From Alcaligenes pakistanensis (GTDB taxonomy: Bacteria > Pseudomonadota > Gammaproteobacteria > Burkholderiales > Burkholderiaceae_B), in NCBI RefSeq assembly GCF_014652815.1, contig NZ_BMZN01000002.1, positions 400,340 through 464,339 on the forward strand: a stretch of DNA of 64,000 bases, given 5' to 3'. This document shows positions 42,710 through 52,073 of this stretch, in pieces. Both the position numbers and the translations under genes were made by a program. Below the pieces are notes generated by a model. It searched no databases, was not told the origin of the DNA, and was given only the letters and a program-made list of their open reading frames with translations. The stretch's first letter is position 1. Each line of letters opens with the position of its first letter.

Positions 42710-42738
42710 ATTATGAAGGTGTTTTAGACTTTGCGCAA
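42710..42738 (-). promoter_or_regulatory. Promoter of the tRNA cluster
   Basis: Minus-strand -35 TTGCGC (42733-42738) and -10 CATAAT (42710-42715) are separated by 17 bases, about 42 bases before the first tRNA. An AT-rich stretch upstream (42739-42780) resembles an UP element. Confidence 0.6.
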
Positions 42739-43157
42739 GCTTTTTGAGAGGAAAAAGCTAAATAAAGTGAAAAAAATGCTTGGGAGGTTTGGCTGAGGGC
42801 CTGGAGGGTGGCAGGGCGACAGCTGTGCCATGGCTCGTTACAAGGATGAAGTCTGGATCAGAACATAGCCGCAAGTGCTTGTATCTTTTTGTTTTATACG
42901 GAGTTTTGTATCTTCTTTGTGTCACAAAATTTCATTTAAACCTTAATTGAAGGAAATTATTTCATGTCCTGCCGTCGTTTTTTTGTCCTTGTTTTTACTG
43001 CTTTATTCTCTCCTTAGGCGCACAAATGCAGGGTTCATGCGAAATTTGGACTGTCCTGTAATCTAATGATGGTATGCTTCGTTGAGTAACATTTCACCTG
43101 CAATAATTACGTTTTGTAGGCCATTCCCTTAGCCTGCATTTTTTATTTAATGGCGCT
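42739..43157. other. AT-rich intergenic region before the GGDEF-EAL gene
   Basis: About 420 bases with many T-runs and no family-recognisable gene. It should hold the promoter of the downstream c-di-GMP gene. One short frame at 42964-43017 (17 codons, hydrophobic: MSCRRFFVLVFTALFSP) has AAGGAA 8 bases upstream and might be a leader peptide. Nothing else was identified. Confidence 0.35.
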
Positions 43158-46079
43158 ATGTCAGCAAAGCAGTGCATATCATCACCTCTGCCTGTTCCAG
43201 TGGATGCACACAGACGAATCAGTTTAGGTGCTTTGCTAATCTGGGGACTTTTGGCCTGGCTGTTGCTGATCTCGGCAACGGTTACTGTCATTTACAAGCA
43301 AAATCAGGCAGAAACCCGTCTGCAGGCTAGCAGTGGTTTGCTGCGTCAGCTCTCTGACATCAGTTATTCCGTGGCCCTGTCCGCGCCCTCCAGTTCTACT
43401 CCCGCCCGTTTGCGTTATTTGGATCAGCAGTTCCAAGGGGTCGTGCAGTTGCTCAAAGATGGTGGCATGGTCGACGGTGTTCTGCTTACGCCGCTGGACA
43501 AGCCCTTGCTGGGCCTGGTGGCCCAACTAAGTAATGAATGGCAACGGCGTCTGATGCGCCTGGACTTCCCGGTCAGCTCGGAACAAGTGCTCTTGCCGGC
43601 CGTCAGTCTGAATGCGGAAGATTCTTTGTTTCGGCATAACACCCAGCAATTGCTGGATGCTTTTGATGCCACGCGAGAAAGTACCCGCTCGCAGCACCGT
43701 TGGACGGTGTTTGTCATGTTGGGGCTGGATTTGATTGCCCTATGCCTGTCTTACTTCATGTTCCGTACTTGGGCGGCCGATCCTTTGCGGCAGCTGGTCG
43801 CTCAGGCCAGTGCTTTTTTTGGTGGTAATTATCGGGCCAAAAGCACCAGTTCCGGCACGAGTGAAACACGCTATTTATCGCAAATTCTGAATTACTGCGG
43901 CTTGCAGATTCAACAGCGAGATGCACAGTTTTCTATTCAGCAGCGCAATTTATCGCAGCTCAATGCGATATGTCGCAGCTTGAGTCATAACCCTTTATTG
44001 GGAGTTTATTTATCCCGGGATGGCCGCTTCGATTTTGTTAATAAGAAGCTGGCCGAAACATTGGGATATAGCCGCGCACAATTGCGCCAGGAATTCACGG
44101 TGGATCAGGTATTTCTGGAGCCGCGCTTTCCCTCTTTGACTCAAGTGGTGCCGGATTCGCGTTCAGGCGGCAATAGTTTGCGCTATGAAACCCGGGCGCT
44201 TCGCTACGACGGCAAATCCATTGATGTGGAAATTTGTGCGATTCCAATTCGGTTGGAGGGGCGTACGGCGATGGTGTCCGTGGTGCAGGACATCACCACG
44301 CGGGTGCGTAACGAAGTCACCGGTCGTCTGGCCGCGGTGGTGTACGAGAACACCTGCGAAGCCATTGTGGTGACTGACCGTTTCGGCCATGTGGTGGATG
44401 CCAACCCGGCCTTTAGCCGTATTACAGGCTATGAACTGGACGAGGTCCGGGGTCGTACCTTGTCTATTCTGAACTCGGGCCGTCAGGACCGTGATTTTTA
44501 TCGCAAGATGTGGCGTGAAATCTCCGAAACCGGGCGTTGGCAGGGAGATATCTGGAATCGCCGCAAAAACGGCGAGGACTTTGCGGAACGTTTGACGATC
44601 AGTACGGCCTGGAATCCGGATGGTACGGTGTATCGCCACATTGGCTTGTTCACTGACATTACCAGCCATAAAAAACGTGAAGCGCAGATGTGGAAGCAGG
44701 CGCACTACGATCACTTGACGGGCTTGCCTAATCGGCAGATGTTTCAGGACCGTTTGCAGCAGGCACGCGAGCAGTCCCGTCGTACTGGCTTGCCCTTTGC
44801 CCTGATCTTTATGGATCTGGATTTTTTCAAGGATGTGAACGATTCCCTGGGCCACGAAAAGGGCGATGTGCTCTTGCAGGAAGTGGCGCAGCGTCTGCAA
44901 CGCTGTGTGCGGGTAACGGATACTGTCGCCCGTATTGGTGGCGACGAGTTCACTGTCATTCTGTCGGATATCAGTGACACCTCCATTGTGGAGCGCACTT
45001 GCCGCTGCCTGCTGGACACCATTGAAGAGCCTTTCCAGTTAGGCAAGAATTCGGTGTCCGTTTCTGCCAGCGTGGGTATTACGCTGTTTCCTGAAGATGG
45101 TGATGATGCCGGGCAGCTACTGAAAAATGCCGATATGGCCATGTACGCCGCCAAGGCGTGTGGCCGCAATCAATACTGTCGTTTCCTGCCTGCTATGAGT
45201 GAAGCAGTAGAAGCGCGTTTACGTTTCTCTCAGGATTTGCAGCAAGCCTTGAGCGAGCAGCAGTTCCAGCTTTATTACCAGCCTATTGTGGATTTGCGTA
45301 CAGGAAAAGTAACCCGCGCCGAGGCCCTGATTCGCTGGGAACACCCGCAACTCGGCTTGGTGCCGCCGTCAGAATTCATTCCTTTTTCTGAAGACTCCGG
45401 GCTGATTGTTCTGATCGGTGAATGGGTCTTCGAGACCGCTGCCCAAGCTGCAGTTATGTTGCGAGACCAGTTGGACCCCAGTTTCAGAGTCAGCCTGAAC
45501 GTGTCACCCGCCCAGTTCAAACTGAACGGCTCCTGCGCACGGGATTGGGTAGAGTATCTGCAAAATCAGGGCATTCCAGGCGAGGCTTTGGTCGTGGAAA
45601 TTACCGAACGTTTGCTGTTGGACGATCAGGGACAAGCCCTGCAACAGTTACGTTCCTTGCGTGAATACGGCATGAGCGTGGCTTTGGATGATTTCGGTAC
45701 TGGCTATTCATCCCTGTCGCACTTGAAGCGTTTCTCTATCAATGTGCTCAAGATCGACCAATGCTATATCCGTAATCTGGCCTTGAGCAGTGAGGATCTG
45801 GTGCTGACGCAGGCCATGATTGTGATGGCGCAAAAGTTGGGTTTGCTGGTCGTAGCAGAGGGGGTAACCAGCCATGAGCAGCTTGATTTGTTGAATCATG
45901 CTGGCTGCGACTATATGCAGGGCTATTTGTGTTCAACCCCTATTCCTGCTGATCAATTCGTGGATTGGTGCAAGACCTGGAACCGGGATCAGGCTGATGG
46001 GTTTGCAGAGCGTCTGCATCCCGGCGCATCGCGCTCGATAGCAGCAGGGTCTGCCCAGACAAACCCCACTGCATTCTAA
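43158..46079 (+). CDS. Membrane PAS-GGDEF-EAL cyclic di-GMP enzyme
   Basis: A 973-residue bifunctional candidate. Two membrane helices (about 22-46 and 175-197) bound a periplasmic sensor region of about 125 residues. Two PAS regions follow (about 275-385 and 390-510). The cyclase motif RIGGDEF is intact at about 592-598, and the inhibitory RxxD (RVTD) is 5 residues before GGDEF. The phosphodiesterase motif EALIRW is at about 722, with LNVSPAQF, EITERLLL, LDDFGTGYSS, LKIDQ and AEGVTS all present. Both activities therefore look possible. The ATG at 43158 is used; the ribosome site is weak. Confidence 0.93.
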   Translation: MSAKQCISSPLPVPVDAHRRISLGALLIWGLLAWLLLISATVTVIYKQNQAETRLQASSGLLRQLSDISYSVALSAPSSSTPARLRYLDQQFQGVVQLLKDGGMVDGVLLTPLDKPLLGLVAQLSNEWQRRLMRLDFPVSSEQVLLPAVSLNAEDSLFRHNTQQLLDAFDATRESTRSQHRWTVFVMLGLDLIALCLSYFMFRTWAADPLRQLVAQASAFFGGNYRAKSTSSGTSETRYLSQILNYCGLQIQQRDAQFSIQQRNLSQLNAICRSLSHNPLLGVYLSRDGRFDFVNKKLAETLGYSRAQLRQEFTVDQVFLEPRFPSLTQVVPDSRSGGNSLRYETRALRYDGKSIDVEICAIPIRLEGRTAMVSVVQDITTRVRNEVTGRLAAVVYENTCEAIVVTDRFGHVVDANPAFSRITGYELDEVRGRTLSILNSGRQDRDFYRKMWREISETGRWQGDIWNRRKNGEDFAERLTISTAWNPDGTVYRHIGLFTDITSHKKREAQMWKQAHYDHLTGLPNRQMFQDRLQQAREQSRRTGLPFALIFMDLDFFKDVNDSLGHEKGDVLLQEVAQRLQRCVRVTDTVARIGGDEFTVILSDISDTSIVERTCRCLLDTIEEPFQLGKNSVSVSASVGITLFPEDGDDAGQLLKNADMAMYAAKACGRNQYCRFLPAMSEAVEARLRFSQDLQQALSEQQFQLYYQPIVDLRTGKVTRAEALIRWEHPQLGLVPPSEFIPFSEDSGLIVLIGEWVFETAAQAAVMLRDQLDPSFRVSLNVSPAQFKLNGSCARDWVEYLQNQGIPGEALVVEITERLLLDDQGQALQQLRSLREYGMSVALDDFGTGYSSLSHLKRFSINVLKIDQCYIRNLALSSEDLVLTQAMIVMAQKLGLLVVAEGVTSHEQLDLLNHAGCDYMQGYLCSTPIPADQFVDWCKTWNRDQADGFAERLHPGASRSIAAGSAQTNPTAF

Positions 46080-46100
46080 GTCTGGATTCAGCGTTTGCGT

Positions 46101-47777
46101 CTAGCGCTGGCGTCGCGAGCGCCAGGCAAAAATTACCAGGATCAGGCTGGCCCAGATCAGGAAGGGCCAATTGCCGTATTTCACGTAGGGAGTCAGGCCA
46201 GTAGTGCCTTGTACTTCTACATCCAGTACACCGGGTGCCAATGGCGGCAAGACGGCGCGGATACGACCACGGGGATCAATAGCAGCTGTCATGCCGGTAT
46301 TGGTGGCTCGCAACATAGGGCGACCTGTTTCCAGGGCACGCATGCGCGAGATTTGTAGATGCTGGCTCAAAGCCCAGGAATCACCAAACCAGCCCAGGTT
46401 ACTGATGTTAAGCAGCAAGGTAGCGCCTTCTTGTCCCGGACTGCCTTGCACGGCCTGGATAATTTCTTCACCAAACACGTCTTCGTAGCAGATATTGGGG
46501 GCAACACGTCCTTCAGCCATCTGGAAAGGGGCTTGGGGCAGAGCGCCCCGATGGAAGTCCCCCAAAGGGATTCTCATCATGTCCACAAACCATTGAAAGC
46601 CAGTCGGAATGAACTCACCGAAAGGCACCAGATGATGTTTGTCGTAATAACTGGCTGTGCTGTTCAAGATGTCCTGTGGTTGCGTATCCGGGCTGATCAG
46701 CAAGGCACTGTTCGTATAGCTGAGCTTGCCGTTGACGGTGCCACGGTCCATCGGTACACCCAATACCAGATTGGCCTGATGACGTTGGGCCAGCTCTGTC
46801 CAGCGTAACCAGAAGCTGGTTTCCAGACGGTTCTGCAAAACAGGGATGACGGTTTCGGGCAGAACAATCAGGCGGGGCGCGTCTTCAGGAGATTTGGCAG
46901 GTAGGTTAGCCAGTTCGTAATAACGTTCTATGCCCTCGGCCATATTGGGGCCGAATTTGGCGCTTTGGTCGATATTGCCTTGCACCAGGCGGGCAATAAA
47001 AGGTGCACCATGCGGCTGTACCCAGGCAATGTGCGGCAAGCTGATGCCGATTAAACCAAAAACCATAGCGATACCAATGCCAATTGCGCTGGAAGGGCTT
47101 TGGTTTTTGTCTTTGGAAGCGGCAAATTGGGCGATGACAGCGGCACTGAAAGCTGACAGCCAAGCCAGGCCATAAACACCGATAACCGGTGCCCAGCCTG
47201 TAAACATGCCTTCCGCGTGCGAGTAGCCAATATTGAGCCAGGGAAAGCCGGTGAGTAAGTTACCGCGCAGCCATTCGCTTAATGCCCAGCAGCTGGCCCA
47301 GCCTGCCGATAATAGCAATCGGGGTAGCCAGGAATCACTATCGTGTTCAGGACGTAACTTTTGCCAGACAGCGGATGCCAGGGCAGGAAAGACGGCTAGC
47401 GCGGCGGCCAGCAGCAGGACTCCCAGGGCGGCCATCCAGGATGGCATGCCGCCGTATTGGTGCATGCTGATGTACAGCCAATAAATTCCTACGCCAAAGT
47501 GGCCTAGGCCAAACAGATAGCTGCGCCCAAAGGCTTGTCGTACCGATCGCGAACTGAAGATTTGCGAGCAGGCAATGGCCAGCAGAGTGATCTGGTAAAA
47601 GGGCAGAATCCAGGAGGGTAGCGGGCCTATGGAGAAGGACAGCGCATGCAGGCCCCCCAGGGCTAGCAATAAAGCGACACTAAGCGCCTGGGGTAAAGGC
47701 TTGGAATCAGTTTTGTTCAAGATGGGGCTCGGCGGGGGTGGCTCGCTGAACGTGTAACCAAAGGGCTCGTTTGGCAT
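46101..47777 (-). CDS. lnt: Apolipoprotein N-acyltransferase
   Basis: Inner-membrane enzyme that adds the third acyl chain to lipoproteins. The N-terminal half has about seven helices, and the periplasmic nitrilase-like domain carries the Glu-Lys-Cys triad in VLPETVIP, YDKHHLVPFGEF and NICYEDVFG. The C-terminal helix ends with a basic RSRRQR tail. The start is uncertain: ATG 47777 overlaps corC by about 70 bases, while a TTG at 47720 overlaps by 14 and begins nearer the first helix. It is last in the miaB-ybeZ-ybeY-corC-lnt series. Confidence 0.93.
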   Translation of the reverse strand: MPNEPFGYTFSEPPPPSPILNKTDSKPLPQALSVALLLALGGLHALSFSIGPLPSWILPFYQITLLAIACSQIFSSRSVRQAFGRSYLFGLGHFGVGIYWLYISMHQYGGMPSWMAALGVLLLAAALAVFPALASAVWQKLRPEHDSDSWLPRLLLSAGWASCWALSEWLRGNLLTGFPWLNIGYSHAEGMFTGWAPVIGVYGLAWLSAFSAAVIAQFAASKDKNQSPSSAIGIGIAMVFGLIGISLPHIAWVQPHGAPFIARLVQGNIDQSAKFGPNMAEGIERYYELANLPAKSPEDAPRLIVLPETVIPVLQNRLETSFWLRWTELAQRHQANLVLGVPMDRGTVNGKLSYTNSALLISPDTQPQDILNSTASYYDKHHLVPFGEFIPTGFQWFVDMMRIPLGDFHRGALPQAPFQMAEGRVAPNICYEDVFGEEIIQAVQGSPGQEGATLLLNISNLGWFGDSWALSQHLQISRMRALETGRPMLRATNTGMTAAIDPRGRIRAVLPPLAPGVLDVEVQGTTGLTPYVKYGNWPFLIWASLILVIFAWRSRRQR

Positions 47778-48588
47778 CGGCACGGACTACCGTAATGCTG
47801 ATGCCATCGAGCTGGGCCACATCGCCCCGGCGAGGGATATGTCCCAATTCGGAGGCCAGCCAACCACCGACTGTATCAAAGTCGTCGTTAGGCAGGTTAG
47901 TGTGGAAGGCGTCGTTGAAATCGGGGATTTCAGTCAGGGCCATGACGCGCCAGCTGTCGGGGCCTGCCTGGAAAATGGTTTGTTCGGCGTCTTCATCGTA
48001 TTCATCTTCGATGTCGCCAACAATTTGTTCCAGCACGTCTTCCATGGTGACCAGGCCTGCGGTGCCGCCGTGCTCGTCAATGACGACCGCAATGTGATTG
48101 CGGCTGCCACGGAACTCGTGCAGCAAGACATTAAGGCGCTTGGTCTCGGGGATGAACACCGCAGGACGAATCAGCGGACGCAAATCCAGCGTGGGATTGG
48201 CAATCGACAGCAGCAAGTCTTTGGCCAGCAAAATACCGATGATATTGTCGCGTTCCGTCTCGTAGATCGGAAAGCGGCTGTGCCCGGTTTCAATAATGAT
48301 GGGCAGCATCTCGGTCAAGGGCTTGGCGATGTCCAGCATATCGATCTTGGACCGGGGCACCATGATATCGGCCACCGTTTTATTGGCCATATCCAGTGTG
48401 CCGGCGATCATGGACAGAGATTCGTCGTCGATAACTTTGCGGGCATGGGCCGCAACTAGGACAGACTTAAGGTCTTCTCGATCTTCGGGTTCGTGACGCC
48501 GATTAAAAAAAGCACTTAAGCGAGAGATGGGATTGTTTGAGCCGGCTTTAGAAGGGCGGGGCTCAGGGTCGGGGGCAGAGTCTGACAT
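47707..48588 (-). CDS. corC: CorC/HlyC-family CBS-domain protein
   Basis: A 293-residue cytoplasmic protein with two CBS domains (about 70-195; IMVPRSKIDMLDI and GGTAGLVTMEDVLEQIVGDI) and a C-terminal CorC_HlyC domain (about 210-285). It is the YbeX/CorC orthologue. It was linked to magnesium and cobalt efflux, and more recently to ribosome maturation. It lies between ybeY and lnt, as in many Proteobacteria. Confidence 0.93.
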   Translation of the reverse strand: MSDSAPDPEPRPSKAGSNNPISRLSAFFNRRHEPEDREDLKSVLVAAHARKVIDDESLSMIAGTLDMANKTVADIMVPRSKIDMLDIAKPLTEMLPIIIETGHSRFPIYETERDNIIGILLAKDLLLSIANPTLDLRPLIRPAVFIPETKRLNVLLHEFRGSRNHIAVVIDEHGGTAGLVTMEDVLEQIVGDIEDEYDEDAEQTIFQAGPDSWRVMALTEIPDFNDAFHTNLPNDDFDTVGGWLASELGHIPRRGDVAQLDGISITVVRADAKRALWLHVQRATPAEPHLEQN

Positions 48589-48630
48589 TGTCCGAAGGAC
48601 GAGTTAAGGGAGAATCAAGCATAACCGAAA

Positions 48631-48661
48631 AATGATGACAGGGTATGGACCTGTCATCATT
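48631..48661 (-). terminator. Hairpin with T-run between ybeY and corC
   Basis: AATGATGACAGG (48631-48642) and CCTGTCATCATT (48650-48661) form a perfect 12-bp stem with a 7-base loop. On the minus strand it is followed by TTT after the stem's own TT. It would partly terminate ybeY transcripts before corC. Confidence 0.65.
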
Positions 48662-48736
48662 CACAATGGGCGAAACGTAAAGAGTATTCGCCTTGTTTTG
48701 TGATCGCTGTGTGGTCATCCGTATCTACGGAATTGC

Positions 48737-49213
48737 CTAGCGTTCCTGATAAGGATCGGGAATACGCAGGCTGGCCAGGATGGCTGTTTCCAGCGCTTCC
48801 ATGTCCTGTGCCTCGTCTTCATCAATGTGGTCGTAACCCAAAGAATGCAGACAACCGTGCACAACCAGGTGTGTGGCATGGTGCAAAAATGGCTTGCCCT
48901 GTTCCTGGGCTTCGCGCTCCAGAACGGGCAGGCACAGCACGATATCGCCGTGGACCACGCCTTCCTCGTCCTGGCCATATTCAAAGGTCAGCACATTGGT
49001 GGCGTAATCACGCTCTCGGTAACCCGAATTCAGGCTTTGGCCTTCCTCGGCATCTACGATGCGCAAGGTGGCCGCTAAAGCAGTGAAGCGATCTTCTGGG
49101 TGAATACGTTCGACAGCCATATCAATGCTGCGTTGCATCCAGCGACGGATGCGCGAGCGGCTCAGTTCAGGGCAGGCAACGGCGTATTGAACACTTAACG
49201 ATAAATCAGGCAT
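48737..49213 (-). CDS. ybeY: Endoribonuclease YbeY
   Basis: Metal-dependent endoribonuclease for 16S rRNA 3'-end processing and ribosome quality control. From ATG 49213 the protein has 158 residues. The zinc motif HLVVHGCLHSLGYDH carries the three histidines. The longer open frame upstream belongs to ybeZ in another frame. The start overlaps the end of ybeZ by 8 bases. Confidence 0.95.
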   Translation of the reverse strand: MPDLSLSVQYAVACPELSRSRIRRWMQRSIDMAVERIHPEDRFTALAATLRIVDAEEGQSLNSGYRERDYATNVLTFEYGQDEEGVVHGDIVLCLPVLEREAQEQGKPFLHHATHLVVHGCLHSLGYDHIDEDEAQDMEALETAILASLRIPDPYQER

Positions 49214-50201
49214 CACCAGCGGCCTCATAAGCGTCCACAATCCGTGCGACCAAGGGGTGGCGCACCACGTCACGGCTGCTAAAGCGCGAGCAGGAAATAC
49301 CCTGGACGTTTTCCAGCACCTTGACCGCATGGTTCAAGCCACTGCGCTGGCCTTTGGGCAAGTCCACTTGGGTAGGGTCACCTGTAATGACGGCCTTGCT
49401 GCCAAAACCGATGCGGGTCAGAAACATTTTCATCTGTTCTGGTGTGGTGTTCTGGGCTTCGTCCAGAATCACAAAGGCGTGGTTCAGGGTGCGGCCGCGC
49501 ATGTAGGCTAAGGGGGCGATTTCAATAATCTGTTTTTCAAACAGGCGCTGCACTTTTTCCACGCCCATTAAATCGTACAGGGCGTCGTACAGCGGGCGCA
49601 GATACGGATCTACCTTTTGGGCTAGATCGCCGGGTAAAAAGCCCAGGCGCTCACCGGCTTCTACGGCAGGCCGAGTCAGAACCAGACGGTGTACGGATTC
49701 GCGCTCCAGTGCATCAATTGCGCAGGCTACTGCCAGCCAGGTCTTGCCGGTACCGGCCGGGCCTATGCCGAAGTTGATGTCGTTATCCAGGATGTTGCGC
49801 AGATACTCGCGCTGGCCTGGGGTACGAGGACGCAGATCGCGCTTGGCCGTGCGTAAATTGATTTCTTCCTGGCCGACGGGCGGAGGCTCAGGCAGGGGCT
49901 CCGCTTTCTTGGCCTGTTCGTGGCTACGGCTGGCACCCAGTTCGACCAAACCCAGCTGAATATCGTCGATATTCAGCGCCCGGTGCACGGCACGTGAATG
50001 AAACCAGTCAATGGCCTTGGCGGCTTCGTCCGCGCGTTCACCTTCAATCGAAACATGACTGCCACGCCGACGCAGGGTGACGTTGTACGCCATAGCAATC
50101 TGCTTGATGTTCTCGTCCAGGGGGCCGCACAGATTGGCCAGATGGGTATTGTCCCCGTCCAGACGCAAAGCAGTGGGCATGCGGCGGCGTTGGCTAGTCA
50201 T
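49206..50201 (-). CDS. ybeZ: PhoH-family ATPase YbeZ
   Basis: A 331-residue PhoH-like P-loop ATPase. Walker A is GPAGTGKT and Walker B is FVILDEAQNT. The segment TGDPTQVDLPKGQRSGL is diagnostic. An N-terminal KH-like part (about 20-90) precedes the ATPase. It works with YbeY in RNA metabolism. AGGAG lies upstream, within the end of miaB. Confidence 0.95.
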   Translation of the reverse strand: MTSQRRRMPTALRLDGDNTHLANLCGPLDENIKQIAMAYNVTLRRRGSHVSIEGERADEAAKAIDWFHSRAVHRALNIDDIQLGLVELGASRSHEQAKKAEPLPEPPPVGQEEINLRTAKRDLRPRTPGQREYLRNILDNDINFGIGPAGTGKTWLAVACAIDALERESVHRLVLTRPAVEAGERLGFLPGDLAQKVDPYLRPLYDALYDLMGVEKVQRLFEKQIIEIAPLAYMRGRTLNHAFVILDEAQNTTPEQMKMFLTRIGFGSKAVITGDPTQVDLPKGQRSGLNHAVKVLENVQGISCSRFSSRDVVRHPLVARIVDAYEAAGDA

Positions 50202-50202
50202 A

Positions 50203-51603
50203 TCAGGCTCCTGTCACCCGGTCGTGAGTCACGATTTCGCCGCGCAAGGTATTAGTCAGCACTTGGGTCACGTGTACATCCACAATTTGTCCGATCAGGC
50301 GGCGATCGCCCGGAAAGTTGATGATGCGGTTGTTTTCTGTGCGGCCTTTCAATTCCGTGTCGTCCTTGCGGGAGGTGCCTTCGACCAGAATGCGTTGCAC
50401 GCTGCCGACCATGGCCTGGCTGATTGCCTGAGCCTGCCCGTTGACCTGCGCTTGCAGACGGTGCAAACGGTCCAGCTTTTCTTCTTTGCTGGAGTTGTCT
50501 TCCAGGTCGGCGGCAGGGGTGCCGGGGCGACGGGAGTATACAAAGGAGAAAGACTGGTCGAAATTCACATCGCGAATCAGTTTCAGTGTTTTCTGGAAAT
50601 CTTCTTCGGTCTCGCCGGGGAAGCCAACGATAAAGTCCGAGGACAAGACAATGTCCGGACGGGCTTCGCGCAGGCGGCGCACGATGGATTTGAACTCCAG
50701 CGAAGTGTAGCCGCGTTTCATTGCAGCCAGAATACGGTCGCTACCAGCTTGTACAGGCAGGTGCAGGAAAGGGACCAGCTTGGGCAGATTGCCGTGGGCA
50801 GCGATCAGGCGCGAGGTCATTTCCTTGGGGTGCGAGGTGGTGTAGCGAATGCGCTCGATGCCGGGAATCTCGTGTACGTATTCCAGCAGCATGGCAAAGT
50901 CGGCAATCTCGCCAGCGACCTCGGTAGGGCCACGATAGGCGTTCACGTTCTGGCCCAGCAGTGTCACTTCGCGCACGCCCTGGTCGGCCAGGTCAGCCAC
51001 TTCCATCAGCACATCGTCAAAGGGGCGGGAGACTTCGGGGCCACGGGTGTAGGGCACCACACAGAAGCTGCAATACTTACTGCAACCTTCCATGATCGAC
51101 ACAAAGGCCGAGTAGCCTTCAACACGTGCCGGGGGCAGGGCGTCGAATTTTTCAATTTCTGGAAAGCTGATGTCCACTTGCGAGCGGCCGCTGTTGCGGC
51201 GCTTGACGATCAGCTCGGGCAGGCGGTGCAGGGTTTGCGGTCCGAAAACCACATCCACGTAGGGAGCGCGACGAATAATCGTGTCGCCTTCTTGACTGGC
51301 CACACAGCCGCCCACGCCAATCACCAGATCGGGGTTGAGCGCTTTCAAGTGCTGAACCCGGCCCAGATCCGAGAACACCTTTTCTTGCGCTTTTTCGCGC
51401 ACCGAACAGGTATTAAACAGGATGATGTCTGCTTCTTCGGGGTTGGTCGTCAGCTCTATCGGGCGATCCTGATTCAGGATATCGGCCATTTTTTCGGAGT
51501 CGTACTCGTTCATTTGGCAACCAAAGGTGCGGATGAAGAGCTTGCGGGCAGGCTTGGCGGCGGAATCCGCGCTGGCGGGAGTAGTGAGTGTGGTGTCTGT
51601 CAT
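50203..51603 (-). CDS. miaB: tRNA-2-methylthio-N6-dimethylallyladenosine synthase MiaB
   Basis: Radical SAM methylthiotransferase acting on A37 of tRNAs. The 466 residues contain the N-terminal auxiliary cluster cysteines (FGCQMN, NTCSVRE, GGCVAS), the SAM motif CSKYCSFC and a C-terminal TRAM domain. It is first in the ybeZ-ybeY-corC-lnt series. Confidence 0.96.
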   Translation of the reverse strand: MTDTTLTTPASADSAAKPARKLFIRTFGCQMNEYDSEKMADILNQDRPIELTTNPEEADIILFNTCSVREKAQEKVFSDLGRVQHLKALNPDLVIGVGGCVASQEGDTIIRRAPYVDVVFGPQTLHRLPELIVKRRNSGRSQVDISFPEIEKFDALPPARVEGYSAFVSIMEGCSKYCSFCVVPYTRGPEVSRPFDDVLMEVADLADQGVREVTLLGQNVNAYRGPTEVAGEIADFAMLLEYVHEIPGIERIRYTTSHPKEMTSRLIAAHGNLPKLVPFLHLPVQAGSDRILAAMKRGYTSLEFKSIVRRLREARPDIVLSSDFIVGFPGETEEDFQKTLKLIRDVNFDQSFSFVYSRRPGTPAADLEDNSSKEEKLDRLHRLQAQVNGQAQAISQAMVGSVQRILVEGTSRKDDTELKGRTENNRIINFPGDRRLIGQIVDVHVTQVLTNTLRGEIVTHDRVTGA

Positions 51604-51851
51604 AGAAGGAGCCGTGACGGGTGTATATCCCGCGGGCTATTGAAAATGATGAATCGAGCATTATAGCGCCCGGCCTCCAGTGAGCCACAAGGCGCGCTCT
51701 TATGTTGTTGGACTTGTTGCTGGCGGGCCGCTTTTTTGACGGGAAGGTAGTTGAAACAGTACTGAGCAGAGTGTGGAAACCGATTTATCCTGCTTGCATC
51801 ACATTTTCAGAAAATATATGATTCGTATATGGATCATATAAAGGAAGTGGA

Positions 51852-52073
51852 ATGGGTATTGTGAATATTGATGATGAACTGCACGATCAGCTACGCAAGG
51901 CCAGCACGGTGTCGTGTCGCTCCATCAATGCACAGGCGGCTTTTTGGATACGCATGGGGCTGTTGTGTGAGCTGAACCCGACCTTGAGTTTTAACGATAT
52001 TGTTGCCCGGGAAATGCGTGCAGCGGGGCTGGGCGAACCGGCGGTACCGCTGGAACAGAGGGAGCCCGCATGA
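51852..52073 (+). CDS. ParD-like antitoxin-family protein
   Basis: A 73-residue protein resembling the ParD-like family (PF11903). A ribbon-helix-helix-like start (VNIDDELHDQLRKASTVSCRS) is followed by INAQAAFWIRMG, which is typical. AAGGAAG lies before the ATG. The stop overlaps the start of a methionine aminopeptidase gene by 4 bases (ATGA). No ParE-type toxin is present, and the aminopeptidase occupies the toxin position. Whether the protein binds DNA, regulates the operon or binds the enzyme is unknown. Confidence 0.8.
   Translation: MGIVNIDDELHDQLRKASTVSCRSINAQAAFWIRMGLLCELNPTLSFNDIVAREMRAAGLGEPAVPLEQREPA

Noticed and set aside
50077-51666. Plus-strand frame of 529 codons opposite miaB
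   Set aside because: No family features; miaB on the other strand is complete and conserved.
51852-52073. Classical ParDE toxin-antitoxin operon
   Set aside because: No ParE-like toxin is present; the downstream gene is a complete methionine aminopeptidase, so a classical system is not supported.
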